From the NCBI RefSeq assembly GCF_025165815.1, contig NZ_JAFFZE010000004.1, positions 496,001 through 560,000 of the forward strand: a stretch of 64,000 nt of DNA, read 5' to 3'. The notes beneath the pieces are model-generated. The model made no database searches. It had not been told where the DNA came from and worked only from the letters and a program-made list of their open reading frames with translations. The DNA comes from Actinophytocola gossypii. GTDB taxonomy: Bacteria > Actinomycetota > Actinomycetes > Mycobacteriales > Pseudonocardiaceae. The position numbers and the translations under genes were made by a program. Shown piece by piece: positions 33,309 to 41,887 of the stretch; within the stretch, counting starts at the first letter, position 1; every line of letters begins with the position of its first letter.

Positions 33309-36300
33309 CTACGCGCGGTGGTCCCAGTCCAGCTCCCAGCACTGGACGTCGTGGTGGCCCAGGATGGCCGCCACGGCGTACCCGTCGGCGGACAGCTCGA
33401 CGTCGATGACGTCCTGGCGGCATTCGACCTCGGTGACCAGGTCGCCGCTCGGCAGGTGCCACAGGCGCAGCAGCCGAAGCGACGCCGTGAGCAGGAGTTC
33501 GCCATCCGCCGACAACGCCAGGGACACCACCCGGTCGTCGGCCACCGTGGCCACGGTTTCGGCCGACCCCGCGACCGAGAGCACGATCTGCCCACTGCTG
33601 TCGAAGAAACCCGGCGCGGCGGCGAGCACGCGGCCGTCGGTGCTCGCCGCGACCTTCCCCACCTCCGCGAAGACGCGTGCCTCACGGACGACCTCGAAGG
33701 TCCCGGCGTCGAACACGAAGGCGCGTTGGCCCCCGACCAGGACGGCGACGTCGCCGGACAGCACCACCCGCTCGTCCTCGTGCGCCGACCACCCGTGCAC
33801 CGGTCGGCCGGTCACCCGGTTGCGCAGGATGCTGAGTCCGCTTCGGCGCGCGAAATCGAAAGCGGGGTTCTCGTCCCTGAACACGGGATCTCCCGCGTCG
33901 TCCCGCACGATCACACCGGCTCGCCGGGCCTTCCGGAGGTCCCACAGCACCTCGGCGCCATCGACGTCGCGGGTGAGGACGTGGCGGTCGTCCGCGCAGG
34001 CGGTCGCGGATTCGGAGTCCACCTCGTGCCGGTCCCCTGCCGCCACCACATCGCCCGTGCGCAGGTCGACGATCCGGGCCTCCCGGCCGAAGAAGTCCGC
34101 GAAGGCGTAGCGCCCGTCCCGCGTGAGCGCGGAGTGGCCGTGCAGCACAGCATCGAAGCGGCGGGACGGCCACACACCGGCGAACGCGGTCCGCGCGCCG
34201 ACCGCGCCGATCCGCCGCCACAGCGTCCGCAGCCGCGGGTGCCGCCGGTAGGCGGGCAGGGCGCGTACGATCTCCAGCTGCCGCCGGGCGTCGGTGACGC
34301 GGCCGGTTTCGAGGAATTCGGCGGCCAGCTCGAGGTTCTCCTCGGCGACCAGCGCGTCCCCGGCGATGCGGTCGGTCGGCTGCGGGCGGGCGTAGCTCCA
34401 CGGCGCGGCGGGCCCCGGCTCGGGCACGTGGACGACGGCCGTGGTGTGCACCGTGCGCGGGGTGCGGCTGCCGAGGAGAACCAGCGCCGTGCGGCCGGCG
34501 GCGTCCACGGCGACGTCCATCGGATCGCGGGAGTGGACGGTCGTGGTGAAGGTGCAGCGGCCCTCGTCGAGCCGCCAGCTCTGGAGCAGGACGTCGAAGG
34601 TGTTCACCGCGGTCCGACCGTCGTCGGCGACCGCGAGCCAGCCGAAGCCGTTGTTCCACAGCCGGGAACCGCCGAGGACCGTGACGTCGAACGTCGTCAG
34701 GTCCAGCAGCGCCATCTTTTCGTCGTGCGTGGCCGAAAGCGCGTACCGGGCGGAGGGGCTGATGGCGCAGCTGTGCCGGAGGCCGCCGACCCGCCAGAGC
34801 GGTTCGCCGGTGCGGGCGGCGAGGACCTGGATGGACCAGTCGTAGCCGTCGAACACAACCAGCCGCTCGTTGTAGGCGGTCACCGCGATCGCCCAGCCGT
34901 AGCCGCCTCCTTCGTGGGCCGCCGCCGCGACGACGTCCACCGCGTCTGCCACGTCGTCCAGCACCCGCACGGCCCCGTCCGTGCCGACGACGGCCACCAC
35001 GGTCCCGTCGGGGCTGACCGCGACGGCCGCGACCGCGTTCGCCGGCAGGTCGACGATCCGGGTGCACTCCCCCGTCGTCGTGTCCCAAACCCGCACCTGC
35101 CCGCTCTGATCGGCGGAGGCCAGCACCCGGCCGTCGGCGCTGAGGGATTGCGCGCGCAGGCGGTGTTCGTGGCCGGTCAGGCGGCACCGCACCCGCCCGT
35201 CCACCAGCGACCAGACTTCGGCCTCCCGTTCTCGTGACGTCACCGCGGCCACCCGGCCGTCAGCGCTCAACGAGATCGGGTGCGCCCGGTCGGTGTGGAC
35301 CGGGCCGGGCGCCTCGGTCACCGGCCGGTCCGGCAAGGCGCGGGCGGCCGCGGTGTCCGGACCGTCCGGCAGGTCGGCGAGCAGGCGCAGCGCCGCTTCC
35401 TTGTCCCCGCGCTCGAGGTGGACGGCGGCGAGCAGGTGGTCGGCGGTCCGGTCGCCCTCCGCGGTCAGCCGCACCGCGTCCAGCTCGGCGACCAGTTGCC
35501 GGTCGGTCCGCGCCCCGGCCCGCCACCGGCGCAGCCCGCGGTTGTAGGTCGCGTGCGGGTGGTGCGGGTCGGCGCGCAGCGCCTCTTCCCAGAGGTCGTC
35601 CGCCTGCTCGGGGTGCCCGAGGTCCAGCAGGGAGAGCGCGCGGTTGGACAGCGCGTCGGCGAGCAGCGGCGCTTCGTCCGGCCGCTGCCGCGGGTACGGC
35701 TCGAAGGTCGTGGCGCGGTAGAGCTCCGCCAGCTCGTCGACGAGCTCGCCGAAGCCGGCCGGACGGGCCGCGGGGGCTTCGGCGAAGCAGCGTCGCAGCA
35801 GGTCGGCCACCGCCGCGGGCACCGGCGGGAGGACCGGGTCGGCGGGCGCGGCTTCGAGGAACCGGGCGAACACGCCCGCCGCCGCGTGCCCGAACATCGC
35901 CGGCGGCCCGCCCGCGAACATCTCGAACACGCTCACCGCCCACGACCAGACGTCCGTCGCCGGGCCGAGCCGCTCGCCCCGGGCCTGTTCTGGCGAGCAG
36001 TACTCCGGCGTCAGGCCCTCGCCGCCGGTGAGGTTGGCGAGACCGAAGTCCGTCACCTTCGCCGCGCCGCCGGTTTCGAGCATGATGTTGGCCGGCTTGA
36101 CGTCCTGGTGCACCACCCCGCGCTCGTGCGCGTGCCCGAGGCCCCACGCGGTCTGGATCGCCAGGTCGAGGATCCGGCGCAGGGCCGGGCGGTGACCGCC
36201 GGCGTAGAGTGCGCGGTCGCGGACGGCCTCGGCCAGGCTGCCCCCGCCGACCCACTCGGCGAACACCCGGGGCGTGCCGTCGACGCGGCGGACGTAGGCG

Positions 36301-36527
36301 CAGCTGACGATGTGCGGGTGCGCGCCGAGTCCGACCCAGGTTTCCGCCTCGGCTTCGAACCGTTCGGCGTCGGCCGCGGACGCGACCAGTTCCTGGCGCG
36401 GCGTCTTGACCGCGAGCTCCATGGCCCACTGGCGGTGCCACACGCGGTACACCAGGCCCATGCCGCCGGTGGTGACGACGTCACGGACCTCGTACACCCC
36501 GAGCACGACGTCCCCCGGGGACCACAT
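33309..36527 (-). CDS. Ser/Thr protein kinase with C-terminal WD40-type beta-propellers
   Basis: The protein has 1072 residues and no membrane helix. The kinase domain (about 10-275) has a Gly-rich loop TGGMGLVYRV, Lys41, catalytic HQD (140-142, VVHQDVKPANIML), DFG (160-162, KVTDFGLAN) and EYCSPEQARGE in the activation segment. The HRD arginine is Gln, so it is a non-RD kinase. Residues about 290-370 are TPR-like (ALSNRALSLLDLGHPEQADD). The rest holds two or more beta-propellers (DGRVLASADQSGQVRVWDTT, GELLLTASLRLLRLWHLPSG). It probably phosphorylates a partner recruited by the propellers. ATG directly follows the TAG of the upstream gene. Confidence 0.92.
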   Translation of the reverse strand: MWSPGDVVLGVYEVRDVVTTGGMGLVYRVWHRQWAMELAVKTPRQELVASAADAERFEAEAETWVGLGAHPHIVSCAYVRRVDGTPRVFAEWVGGGSLAEAVRDRALYAGGHRPALRRILDLAIQTAWGLGHAHERGVVHQDVKPANIMLETGGAAKVTDFGLANLTGGEGLTPEYCSPEQARGERLGPATDVWSWAVSVFEMFAGGPPAMFGHAAAGVFARFLEAAPADPVLPPVPAAVADLLRRCFAEAPAARPAGFGELVDELAELYRATTFEPYPRQRPDEAPLLADALSNRALSLLDLGHPEQADDLWEEALRADPHHPHATYNRGLRRWRAGARTDRQLVAELDAVRLTAEGDRTADHLLAAVHLERGDKEAALRLLADLPDGPDTAAARALPDRPVTEAPGPVHTDRAHPISLSADGRVAAVTSREREAEVWSLVDGRVRCRLTGHEHRLRAQSLSADGRVLASADQSGQVRVWDTTTGECTRIVDLPANAVAAVAVSPDGTVVAVVGTDGAVRVLDDVADAVDVVAAAAHEGGGYGWAIAVTAYNERLVVFDGYDWSIQVLAARTGEPLWRVGGLRHSCAISPSARYALSATHDEKMALLDLTTFDVTVLGGSRLWNNGFGWLAVADDGRTAVNTFDVLLQSWRLDEGRCTFTTTVHSRDPMDVAVDAAGRTALVLLGSRTPRTVHTTAVVHVPEPGPAAPWSYARPQPTDRIAGDALVAEENLELAAEFLETGRVTDARRQLEIVRALPAYRRHPRLRTLWRRIGAVGARTAFAGVWPSRRFDAVLHGHSALTRDGRYAFADFFGREARIVDLRTGDVVAAGDRHEVDSESATACADDRHVLTRDVDGAEVLWDLRKARRAGVIVRDDAGDPVFRDENPAFDFARRSGLSILRNRVTGRPVHGWSAHEDERVVLSGDVAVLVGGQRAFVFDAGTFEVVREARVFAEVGKVAASTDGRVLAAAPGFFDSSGQIVLSVAGSAETVATVADDRVVSLALSADGELLLTASLRLLRLWHLPSGDLVTEVECRQDVIDVELSADGYAVAAILGHHDVQCWELDWDHRA

Positions 36528-37187
36528 CTAGTCGACCAGCGCCACGTACAGCGGTGTGCCGAGCACGACGTGCCCGCCGTCGGCGGTGGGGCCGGGCCCG
36601 TCCAGCAGCCGCTTGGCGACGAACTCGAGGTTCTGCTCCGGTCCCGGCATGACTTCGTTGGCCCGCAGCACCGCGGCCAGCGCACCCTTGTGCGCCCCGT
36701 CGACTTCGTGCTTGATCGCCTCGGTCAGCGCGCCGATCCCCGGGTTCGCGCGCAGGCCGGCCAGCATCGACGGCAGCACCGACCGCGGCACGCCGGTGGG
36801 CGCGGAGCCACCGCCGAGGATGTGGTGCCCGGACCCGCCGAGCCCGACGACGGTCCGCCCGGTGCTCCCACCGAAGTACACGAGCGTCGGCTCGGCGGGG
36901 AACGGTCCCCAGCTCATCGGCAGCAGGCCCCAGAAGAACTGGCCCGGTTCGTCGACGGTGCCGAGGTCGCCGTGCTCTTCCAGGTAGCGGACCACCCGCT
37001 GCAACTTCGCCGTGCGCTCGCCGCCCGGGGATGTCTCCGTGGCCCGCTTGCCGCCGAACAGCTTCAGGTTCAGGCTCACCTCGGTGCTGCGCTTGCGCGT
37101 GAAGGCCGCGTCCATCTGCGCGAGCAGCATGTCGACCTTGCTGTCACTGACGTACAGGTAGTACTGGAACGACAACGTGCTCCCCAT
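36528..37187 (-). CDS. conserved protein adjacent to kinase (DUF7019-like)
   Basis: The protein has 219 residues. ATG 37187 (MGSTLSFQYYLYVSDSKVDM) is chosen because GGGG precedes it and the conserved start SFQYYLYVSDSKVDMLLAQM follows; the open frame continues 19 codons upstream. I recall this opening from actinobacterial proteins labelled DUF7019. No domain with known chemistry is visible. The Gly-rich stretch VYFGGSTGRTVVGLGGSGHH and the final GTPLYVALVD are characteristic. Its stop TAG is followed immediately by the kinase ATG, so translational coupling to the kinase is certain by layout, and it may be its substrate or sensor (inference). Confidence 0.7.
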   Translation of the reverse strand: MGSTLSFQYYLYVSDSKVDMLLAQMDAAFTRKRSTEVSLNLKLFGGKRATETSPGGERTAKLQRVVRYLEEHGDLGTVDEPGQFFWGLLPMSWGPFPAEPTLVYFGGSTGRTVVGLGGSGHHILGGGSAPTGVPRSVLPSMLAGLRANPGIGALTEAIKHEVDGAHKGALAAVLRANEVMPGPEQNLEFVAKRLLDGPGPTADGGHVVLGTPLYVALVD

Positions 37188-37436
37188 CCCCGATGACGCT
37201 GGTCGGATCATACCGGCGCCGAAGCCCTGGACGGCCTTCAGCACGCTCGCCAGGATGATCGTCGCCAGACGTCCCGTGGAGGGCCCGGCGGTCCACGATC
37301 ATGGCCCCGACCTCGCGCGGCGCACGTCAGATCGATCACCAGCTACCGCTGGACAGCCGCCACACCCGCCGCGATCGGGATGGCAGCGTGGCTGCTCCGC
37401 GCACACGGCGTCGGCAGTGACCCGCGCGTCGACGTG

Positions 37437-38708
37437 TCAGCGGTGTTCGCTGCCGAGTTGTGCGTGGCGGTCCATGATGTCCCACACCTTCTGCTGCACC
37501 TCGGTGGGTGGGGTTGGCAGCAGTGAGCGGCCGTGGTCGCGGCTGCGCAGGGCGATGGTCGCTTCGCCCCGGGTGGTCTCCTCGCCGCGTTGGTTGACCG
37601 CGCGCAGTTCGACATCGACGAGGTTCATGTCGTGTTCCCGCCGTTTGGCGGTCACCTCGCCGGTGACGTACTGGATGTCGCCCTGGTAGTTGAACTTGCG
37701 GATCTCGTCGTGCTGGCGGACGACGAAGCCCTCGTCGCCCATCCAGTCGGTCAGCCGGTGGTGCAGCCAGCACTCGCGCAGCACGCCGTAGTCGTAGGCA
37801 CGAGGGTTTCCGATGGCCTTCGCCCACTCGGAGTCCCAGTGCACGCGCTGGGCGACGTCGGGGACGCCGTACTCGTTGTCGACGTAGAAGGCGGGGATGC
37901 GCTGGCGGTTGCGCCAGTTGAGCCTCGACGTCCTGAGGCCGTAGGGCACGAACCCGTAGCCGCCCGCGTGGAAGACGACCATGTCGGTGGTCGTGAGCGG
38001 GCCCTTTGCCAGTGTTCCCAACGACTCGCCGACGGTGACGTCCTCGAACCAGCGGGTCTCGGTGCCACGCACGGTCTCCGCGGCGAAGACCTTGTCCAGC
38101 TCGGCGATGTCCTCGGGGGTGTAGGCGGGTTCCGGGACGTCCTTGTACTTCCCGGTCTCGCGGGCCTTCTTCCGCGCGGTGAGGATGATCAGCGTCCGGT
38201 ACACGCCCACGACCTCGCCACGCTGGTTGAACTTGACCTCGCGGTTGACCCGGATCACCGACCGCCCCGCGAACTCGGACTTCTTGACCTCCACCGACTC
38301 CAGGCCCTTGAAGGAGTACAGCCGGTCGCCCGCGTGGATCGGGCGGTACCACTCCCAGGTACCGCCGGAGACGAAGGCGTGGATGCCGCGGTAGCTGCCA
38401 CCGCGCAGCTCCTTCGGCAGGCGGTCGCCGCGCAACGGCGTGTTGAGGACGGCGGCCATGATCTGGGGGGCGACCTGACCGCCCCAGCGAGTCGTGGCGC
38501 CGTGGTCCGGGTCGACGTACAGGGGATTGTCGTCGCCGTAGCCGAACGCGAAGTTGCGGATGGCCTCCGGGGTGGCGGTACCGACGTGTGCGAGGTCGCG
38601 CACCGCCGCGACCGAGCCCGCCGCGGCACGGTCCCGTTCGATGTCGGCGTCGTCGATGTCGAAGTCGGTCGCCTCGTCAAAGGCCCGTCCGGCCTGCTCG
38701 GTGCTCAT
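37437..38708 (-). CDS. double-hotdog acyl dehydratase (MaoC-like)
   Basis: The protein has 423 residues. ATG 38708 overlaps the upstream stop by 4 bases; the frame upstream is only shadow. Two hotdog halves: an N-terminal FAS1-like dehydratase part (AIRNFAFGYGDDNPLYVDPD, GTWEWYRPIHAGDRLYSFKG) and a C-terminal MaoC part (AGGYGFVPYG, YDYGVLRECWLHHRLTDWMG). It should hydrate or dehydrate 2-enoyl-/3-hydroxyacyl-CoA substrates too bulky for ordinary crotonases, as ChsH1/ChsH2 and related MaoC enzymes do in steroid side-chain degradation (family knowledge). Third gene of the reverse operon 40458-37437. Confidence 0.85.
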   Translation of the reverse strand: MSTEQAGRAFDEATDFDIDDADIERDRAAAGSVAAVRDLAHVGTATPEAIRNFAFGYGDDNPLYVDPDHGATTRWGGQVAPQIMAAVLNTPLRGDRLPKELRGGSYRGIHAFVSGGTWEWYRPIHAGDRLYSFKGLESVEVKKSEFAGRSVIRVNREVKFNQRGEVVGVYRTLIILTARKKARETGKYKDVPEPAYTPEDIAELDKVFAAETVRGTETRWFEDVTVGESLGTLAKGPLTTTDMVVFHAGGYGFVPYGLRTSRLNWRNRQRIPAFYVDNEYGVPDVAQRVHWDSEWAKAIGNPRAYDYGVLRECWLHHRLTDWMGDEGFVVRQHDEIRKFNYQGDIQYVTGEVTAKRREHDMNLVDVELRAVNQRGEETTRGEATIALRSRDHGRSLLPTPPTEVQQKVWDIMDRHAQLGSEHR

Positions 38709-39694
38709 CGGTCGTTCCTGTTCTCGTCGGGGGTGCGGACCGGCCACGCCGGAACGGCGGCGGCCGCCGCGTACTCCGCGCTCATGCGTGCCACCAGCTC
38801 GTCCACGGACGGGACGTCGTCGATGAGCTCGATGCCCTGCCCGGCGGACCAGAGGTCCCGCCACGGCCGGACGTCGGTCGGGAGGTGGGAGTGGTCGCCG
38901 TGCCCGCTCGGCGGTGCGAGCGCGGTGAGGTCGATGTCGGCCCGCCGCAGCGAGGGCAGCAACCAGTTGGCCGGTACCGTGGTGACCGCGCCGGTGTATG
39001 ACAGGTCTGTGGCACGGCCCTCGACCAGCATCCGCTTGTACTCGGTCGGTGCCGTCGCCTCGTGGGTGGCGATGAACCGCGTGCCGACGTAGACGAGGTC
39101 GGCGCCGAGGACCTCGGCGGCGCGGACCGCGGCGCCGGTGGAGACCGCACCGGCGAGCACCACGGTGCCCTCGAACATCGCGCGGACCTTCGGGACCAGC
39201 GTGAGGTGGGAGATGGTGCCGGAGTGGCCGCCGCCGCCCGCCCCGATGCAGATCAGCCCGTCGACCCCGGCGGCGATCGCCTTCTCGGCGAACCGGATCG
39301 AGGTGACGTCGTGGAAGATCCGCCCGCCCCAGTCGTGCACCCGCTTGGCCAGCTCGGTGGGATCGCCCTGCGCGGAGATGACGATGTCCACGTCGTAGCG
39401 CCGGCAGACGTCGAGGTACTCGTCGAGTCGGGGGCGCATCGCACGGGTCACGCCCACCGCGACGGGGCCGATCGGCGCGCCGGGGTGGCGTTCCCGGTGG
39501 GAGTCGAGCGCGACGCGGATGGTGCGCAGCCAGTCCGCCAGCTCATCGACGCCCTGCGCGTTCTGGCCGGGCAGCCCGCCGACGAGCCCGTTGCGGCAGG
39601 CGGCGATGACGAGGTCGGGCCCGGAGACCAGGAACATGGGTGCGCAGACCACCGGCAGTGCCAGCGACCGGCGCAGGCTCGGATCGAGGGTCAT
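38705..39694 (-). CDS. nitronate monooxygenase-like FMN enzyme
   Basis: The protein has 329 residues with ATG 39694. A TIM barrel of the 2-nitropropane dioxygenase family: LALPVVCAPMFLVSGPDLVI, GAPIGPVAVGVTRAMR, DIVISAQGDP, GVDGLICIGAGGGGHSGTI and GADLVYVGTRFIATHEATAP. Members oxidise nitronates or act as FMN-dependent oxidoreductases, and many in beta-oxidation clusters have no nitro substrate. It is the middle gene of a three-gene operon with 4-base overlaps on both sides, which ties it to the acyl-CoA pathway. Confidence 0.88.
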   Translation of the reverse strand: MTLDPSLRRSLALPVVCAPMFLVSGPDLVIAACRNGLVGGLPGQNAQGVDELADWLRTIRVALDSHRERHPGAPIGPVAVGVTRAMRPRLDEYLDVCRRYDVDIVISAQGDPTELAKRVHDWGGRIFHDVTSIRFAEKAIAAGVDGLICIGAGGGGHSGTISHLTLVPKVRAMFEGTVVLAGAVSTGAAVRAAEVLGADLVYVGTRFIATHEATAPTEYKRMLVEGRATDLSYTGAVTTVPANWLLPSLRRADIDLTALAPPSGHGDHSHLPTDVRPWRDLWSAGQGIELIDDVPSVDELVARMSAEYAAAAAVPAWPVRTPDENRNDR

Positions 39695-40458
39695 GCGCCA
39701 CGCACCCGTGCTCGCGCGTCGCGGAAGCGGCCTCGTTCCAGTGACGCGAAGACCCGTTCGTAGCCATCGGCGAGCGCCTCGGGGAACGGCCGGGACGCAT
39801 CGAGCCTGACCTGCTGGCGGATCTCCCGCAGCGAGTCGGGGTCGTTGTCCGCCAGGGTCGCCGCGTACGCCCGGACGTCGGACATCAGGGAGGCCGGCTC
39901 GCTCAGGAACTGGGCGAGCCCGTATTCGTGGGCCTGCCGTCCGGAGATCCGCCGCGCGCTCAGCAGCAGGTCGAGCGCACGACCGGTGCCGACGAGGTTG
40001 GTCAGCAGCCAGCCGATGCCGCACTCGGCGACCAGTCCGATCCGCGCGAACGCCGTGGTCCACTTCGCGTCCGGCACGGTGAACCGCACGTCGGCCATCA
40101 GCGCGTGGGCGAGCCCGATCCCGGCGACGGGGCCGTTGACCGCGGCGATGACCGGCTTGCCGAGGTGGAACGCGACGTCGCGTGGCTCCTCGGCGACCCG
40201 GCGGCGGAACTCCTCGATGTCGAGGGACTCGAGCCGGGTGAAGTCGGCACCCGCGCAGAACCCCCGGCCCGCTCCGGTGACGACCACGACCCGTACCTGC
40301 GGATCGGCGTCCGCCCGGCGCAGGCAGGAGAGGTAGGTGGAGAGCATCCCGTCGGCGAAGGCGTTGAGCCGGTCGGGACGGTTCAGGGTGAGCGTCGCGA
40401 TCCCCGCCTCGACCGTGTAGAGCACGGTCGGGGCGGGCTGCGGGGCGGGCACGACCAT
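39691..40458 (-). CDS. enoyl-CoA hydratase/isomerase (crotonase)
   Basis: The protein has 255 residues with ATG 40458. Crotonase fold: YTVEAGIATLTLNRPDRLNA, VVVVTGAGRGFCAGADFTRL and PVIAAVNGPVAGIGLAHALM supply the oxyanion hole. The usual second Glu position reads AKWTTAFARIGLVAECGIGW, where the acidic residue of the catalytic pair lies in VAECG. It acts on 2-enoyl-CoA esters or as an isomerase. First gene of the reverse operon. The operator-like repeats at 40470-40559 are in its promoter gap. Confidence 0.88.
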   Translation of the reverse strand: MVVPAPQPAPTVLYTVEAGIATLTLNRPDRLNAFADGMLSTYLSCLRRADADPQVRVVVVTGAGRGFCAGADFTRLESLDIEEFRRRVAEEPRDVAFHLGKPVIAAVNGPVAGIGLAHALMADVRFTVPDAKWTTAFARIGLVAECGIGWLLTNLVGTGRALDLLLSARRISGRQAHEYGLAQFLSEPASLMSDVRAYAATLADNDPDSLREIRQQVRLDASRPFPEALADGYERVFASLERGRFRDARARVRGA

Positions 40459-40469
40459 GGCCAGCAGTG

Positions 40470-40481
40470 TACCGATCAGTC
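40470..40481. promoter_or_regulatory. TetR-type element 1 (TACCGATCAGTC)
   Basis: It matches the TACCG-NN-CRGTM element found in every divergent gap of the catabolic island. It lies about 12 bp upstream of the reverse crotonase start (40458) and shares ACCGATCAGT exactly with element 2. Confidence 0.55.
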
Positions 40482-40547
40482 CAACGAGCGCAATGGTGCG
40501 CACGGAAAACGCTGGGAGCGCCCTCGCGTGGACGTTGCCGCACGACC

Positions 40548-40568
40548 AACCGATCAGTACATTGATCG
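40548..40568. promoter_or_regulatory. TetR-type element 2 with palindrome
   Basis: AACCGATCAGTA (40548-40559) repeats the core of element 1. Together with the following bases it also forms a perfect 6-bp inverted repeat, CGATCA (40551-40556) and TGATCG (40563-40568). It lies 26 bp upstream of the forward crotonase start at 40594. Confidence 0.55.
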
Positions 40569-40593
40569 CTCTCGGCGACGTAACGGAGGACAG

Positions 40594-41409
40594 ATGCCGG
40601 ACCTGACCGATGTGGACTTCGACGGCATGTCGGTGCGACTGGACGGCCAGGTGCTCCGCCTCGTCCTCAACCGGCCCGACCGGCGCAACGCCCTCAGCTC
40701 CGAGAGCACCCGCGCCGTCGCGACGCTGCTGACCGACCTCGGCCGCGAGGACACCGTGCGCGCCATCGCGATCACCGCCGACGGCGAACACTTCTGCTCC
40801 GGCATGAACCTCCGGCGCGAACGGCCCACCGCCGGCGAGCGACCGCGGCCGACGTCGGCGCATCGCAGCATCGACAGCGGGCCACACCGGCTGATCGGCG
40901 CGCTCGCCCGCATCGAGGTACCGGTGGTCGCGGCCGTCCGTGGCCACGCCGCGGGTCTCGGCTGTTCGCTCGCGCTGGTCGCGGACTTCTGCGTCACCAG
41001 CGACACGGCTGTCTTCTCCACGCCGTTCACCCAGCGGGGCTTCACCCCGGACTCGGGCAGCACGTGGTTGCTGCCCCGGCTGATCGGCCCGGCACGAGCG
41101 CGGGAGATGCTGCTGCTCGGCAGGAAGATCGGCGCCGAGAAGGCGGCGGCGTGGGGGCTGGTCGGTCAGGTCGTGCCGGACCCCGAGCTGGACGAGGCCG
41201 CCGAGGCGCTCGTCCGGGAGCTGGCCGAGGGCGCGACGACCTCGCTCGGGCTGACCAAGTGGCTGCTGGAGGTCAACGCGTCGGCGACCTTCGACGACGC
41301 GTTGCGCACCGAGAGCCTCGCTGAGGACATCGCGACCCGCTCGCTCGACTTCCGGGAAGGCATCACCGCGTTCACCGAGCGGCGCCGCCCGAACTACCGG
41401 GGGAACTAG
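40594..41409 (+). CDS. enoyl-CoA hydratase/isomerase (crotonase)
   Basis: The protein has 271 residues. ATG 40594 follows GGAGGA closely. Crotonase motifs: VLRLVLNRPDRRNALSSEST, ITADGEHFCSGMNLRRERPT and PVVAAVRGHAAGLGCSLALV. The catalytic-Glu position reads FTPFT-type (PFTQRGFTPDSGSTWLLPRL), so an Asp (Asp of PDSGS) replaces Glu, seen in isomerase or 1,4-DHNA-like crotonases. Substrate unknown. It overlaps the thioesterase start by one base. Promoter elements 1 and 2 lie in the divergent gap. Confidence 0.9.
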   Translation: MPDLTDVDFDGMSVRLDGQVLRLVLNRPDRRNALSSESTRAVATLLTDLGREDTVRAIAITADGEHFCSGMNLRRERPTAGERPRPTSAHRSIDSGPHRLIGALARIEVPVVAAVRGHAAGLGCSLALVADFCVTSDTAVFSTPFTQRGFTPDSGSTWLLPRLIGPARAREMLLLGRKIGAEKAAAWGLVGQVVPDPELDEAAEALVRELAEGATTSLGLTKWLLEVNASATFDDALRTESLAEDIATRSLDFREGITAFTERRRPNYRGN

Positions 41410-41870
41410 TGGCCGAGCAACGACCCGGTTTCGGGATGAGTCCCGGCCTGGAGTACCAGCGGGCGATCATCGACGGCACGCTGCCCACGCCGCCGTTCGT
41501 CGCCCTGCTCGGCCTGCGCATCACCTCCGTCGCCGAGGACGGCGCGACCGTGTGCGAGGCGACTCCCCGGCCCGAGTTCGCGAACTCGGCCGGCCGGCTC
41601 CACGGCGGGTACCTGACGGCGCTGATGGACTGCGTCACGGCGACAGCGGCCCATTCCCAGCAGCCCGCGGGCGTCGGCGTCCCGCACATCCACGCGTCGT
41701 ACCGGTTCCTGTCCGCCGCGGACCACCGCACCCCGGTCGTGGTGACCGCACGGCCGACGCACGTCGGCCGGTCCGTCGTGCACGCCGCGGCGGAGATCCG
41801 CGACCACCGGGGCACGCTCATCGCCTCGGGCGAGACGATCCACAAGACACGGCCGATCCGGCGCGGATGA
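41409..41870 (+). CDS. PaaI-type hotdog thioesterase
   Basis: The protein has 153 residues with a GTG start whose first base is the last base of the upstream stop. Hotdog motif: PEFANSAGRLHGGYLTALMD (HGG with the D after it) and VVHAAAEIRDHRGTLIASGE, typical of PaaI/YbgC-type acyl-CoA thioesterases that clear stalled CoA intermediates. Second gene of the forward 40594 unit. Confidence 0.88.
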   Translation: MAEQRPGFGMSPGLEYQRAIIDGTLPTPPFVALLGLRITSVAEDGATVCEATPRPEFANSAGRLHGGYLTALMDCVTATAAHSQQPAGVGVPHIHASYRFLSAADHRTPVVVTARPTHVGRSVVHAAAEIRDHRGTLIASGETIHKTRPIRRG

Positions 41871-41887
41871 TCCGGACCGCGAGCGCC

